From a virus: a stretch of DNA of 20,263 bases. The position numbers and the translations under genes were made by a program. The DNA lies in the IMG/VR virus record IMGVR_UViG_3300028045_000138, positions 1 through 20,263 of that record. One strand, written 5' to 3'. Under the pieces are notes generated by a model. The model was not told the DNA's origin. It saw only the letters and a program-made list of their open reading frames with translations, and made no database searches. Of this stretch, positions 20,069 to 20,263 are shown in pieces. The number at the start of each line of letters is the position of its first letter. Position 1 is the stretch's first letter.

Positions 20069-20085
20069 CTTAAATAAATATACAA

Positions 20086-20253
20086 ATGTCAAATCAAAAC
20101 TTTAAAAATCAAACTTTCTTTCAAATCTATTATTGCTCAAACAATAAAATGTATGACTTTACAATCTTCAATTCTAATACAAAAGAAGTTATCTATCACT
20201 ACCATTTTACAAATCTAAATGAAATTAACAAATTGATACAACAATATAAATAA
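20086..20253 (+). CDS. Small protein of unknown function
   Basis: A 55-residue protein, 'MSNQNFKNQTFFQIYYCSNN' then 'KMYDFTIFNSNTKEVIYHYH' and a helical end 'NLNEINKLIQQYK'. It looks like a compact beta-sheet plus helix fold, and its codon use is A/T-rich like the rest of the phage. It has its own copy of the 17-nt motif upstream, so it may be a separate transcription unit from the two small genes before it. No family is recognised; small early phage proteins often look like this. Confidence 0.65.
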   Translation: MSNQNFKNQTFFQIYYCSNNKMYDFTIFNSNTKEVIYHYHFTNLNEINKLIQQYK

Positions 20254-20263
20254 ACTTACAAAA

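Noticed and set aside
1-20263. tRNA genes, CRISPR arrays, insertion sequences, integrase or att sites
   Set aside because: Scanned by eye for cloverleaf ends, regularly spaced repeats, transposase motifs and terminal repeats; none found.

Overview
The window looks like part of a tailed-phage (Caudoviricetes) genome that infects a Bacteroidota host, most likely a marine flavobacterium. The evidence is: low GC (about 30% by eye); a terminase, portal and scaffold block; fibre proteins built from 'VGIGTTNP..KLDV' repeats ending in a 'GVLLPRLTTTQ..A' module familiar from Bacteroidota surface proteins; start codons with no Shine-Dalgarno but an A/T-rich 'AAATAAATAATTATG' leader; and a TAnnTTTG-type -7 box. 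No tRNA, integrase, insertion sequence or CRISPR was seen.

Layout. Nearly everything (1-19365) is read leftward as one dense late or morphogenesis block with 1-nt stop/start overlaps and short A/T spacers. In transcription order it holds: a small basic protein (19365-19111); four appendage/fibre proteins (19096-14657), two sharing an N-terminal anchor and two sharing a C-terminal domain; a DUF7936-like protein; full-length GroEL, then overlapping GroES, then a MarR-like winged-helix protein (14207-11970); a run of small lysine-rich proteins, one with an EF-hand loop and one DUF6321-like, plus a one-helix membrane protein (11968-10057); a small probable virion protein (9986-9618) ended by the clearest rho-independent terminator of the window; a mini metallopeptidase with HEKVH; two histone-H1-like lysine-rich proteins; a 3-TM-type holin; a beta-rich virion protein; two small conserved proteins; a tandem GroES-like protein; a TerS candidate; TerL; portal; and a truncated scaffold-like protein running off the left edge.

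A roughly 400-bp gene-free control region (19366-19773) separates this block from three small rightward genes at the right end. It contains a leftward promoter candidate, a large hairpin in the inferred late leader, a GC-rich GATC-dense stretch, and the first of two copies of a 17-nt motif placed ahead of rightward genes.

The most interesting points are: (1) a phage chaperonin set of GroEL, GroES and a second two-domain GroES-like protein placed in the packaging operon; (2) a family of lysine-rich proteins carrying a common 'MAFK-x-N-SP' N-terminal peptide, which is also carried by the metallopeptidase; and (3) a sharply bounded GC- and GC3-rich patch inside terL covering the Walker A half of the ATPase, which suggests allelic replacement or a chimeric assembly. 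All family assignments are by eye from sequence motifs; no search was run.
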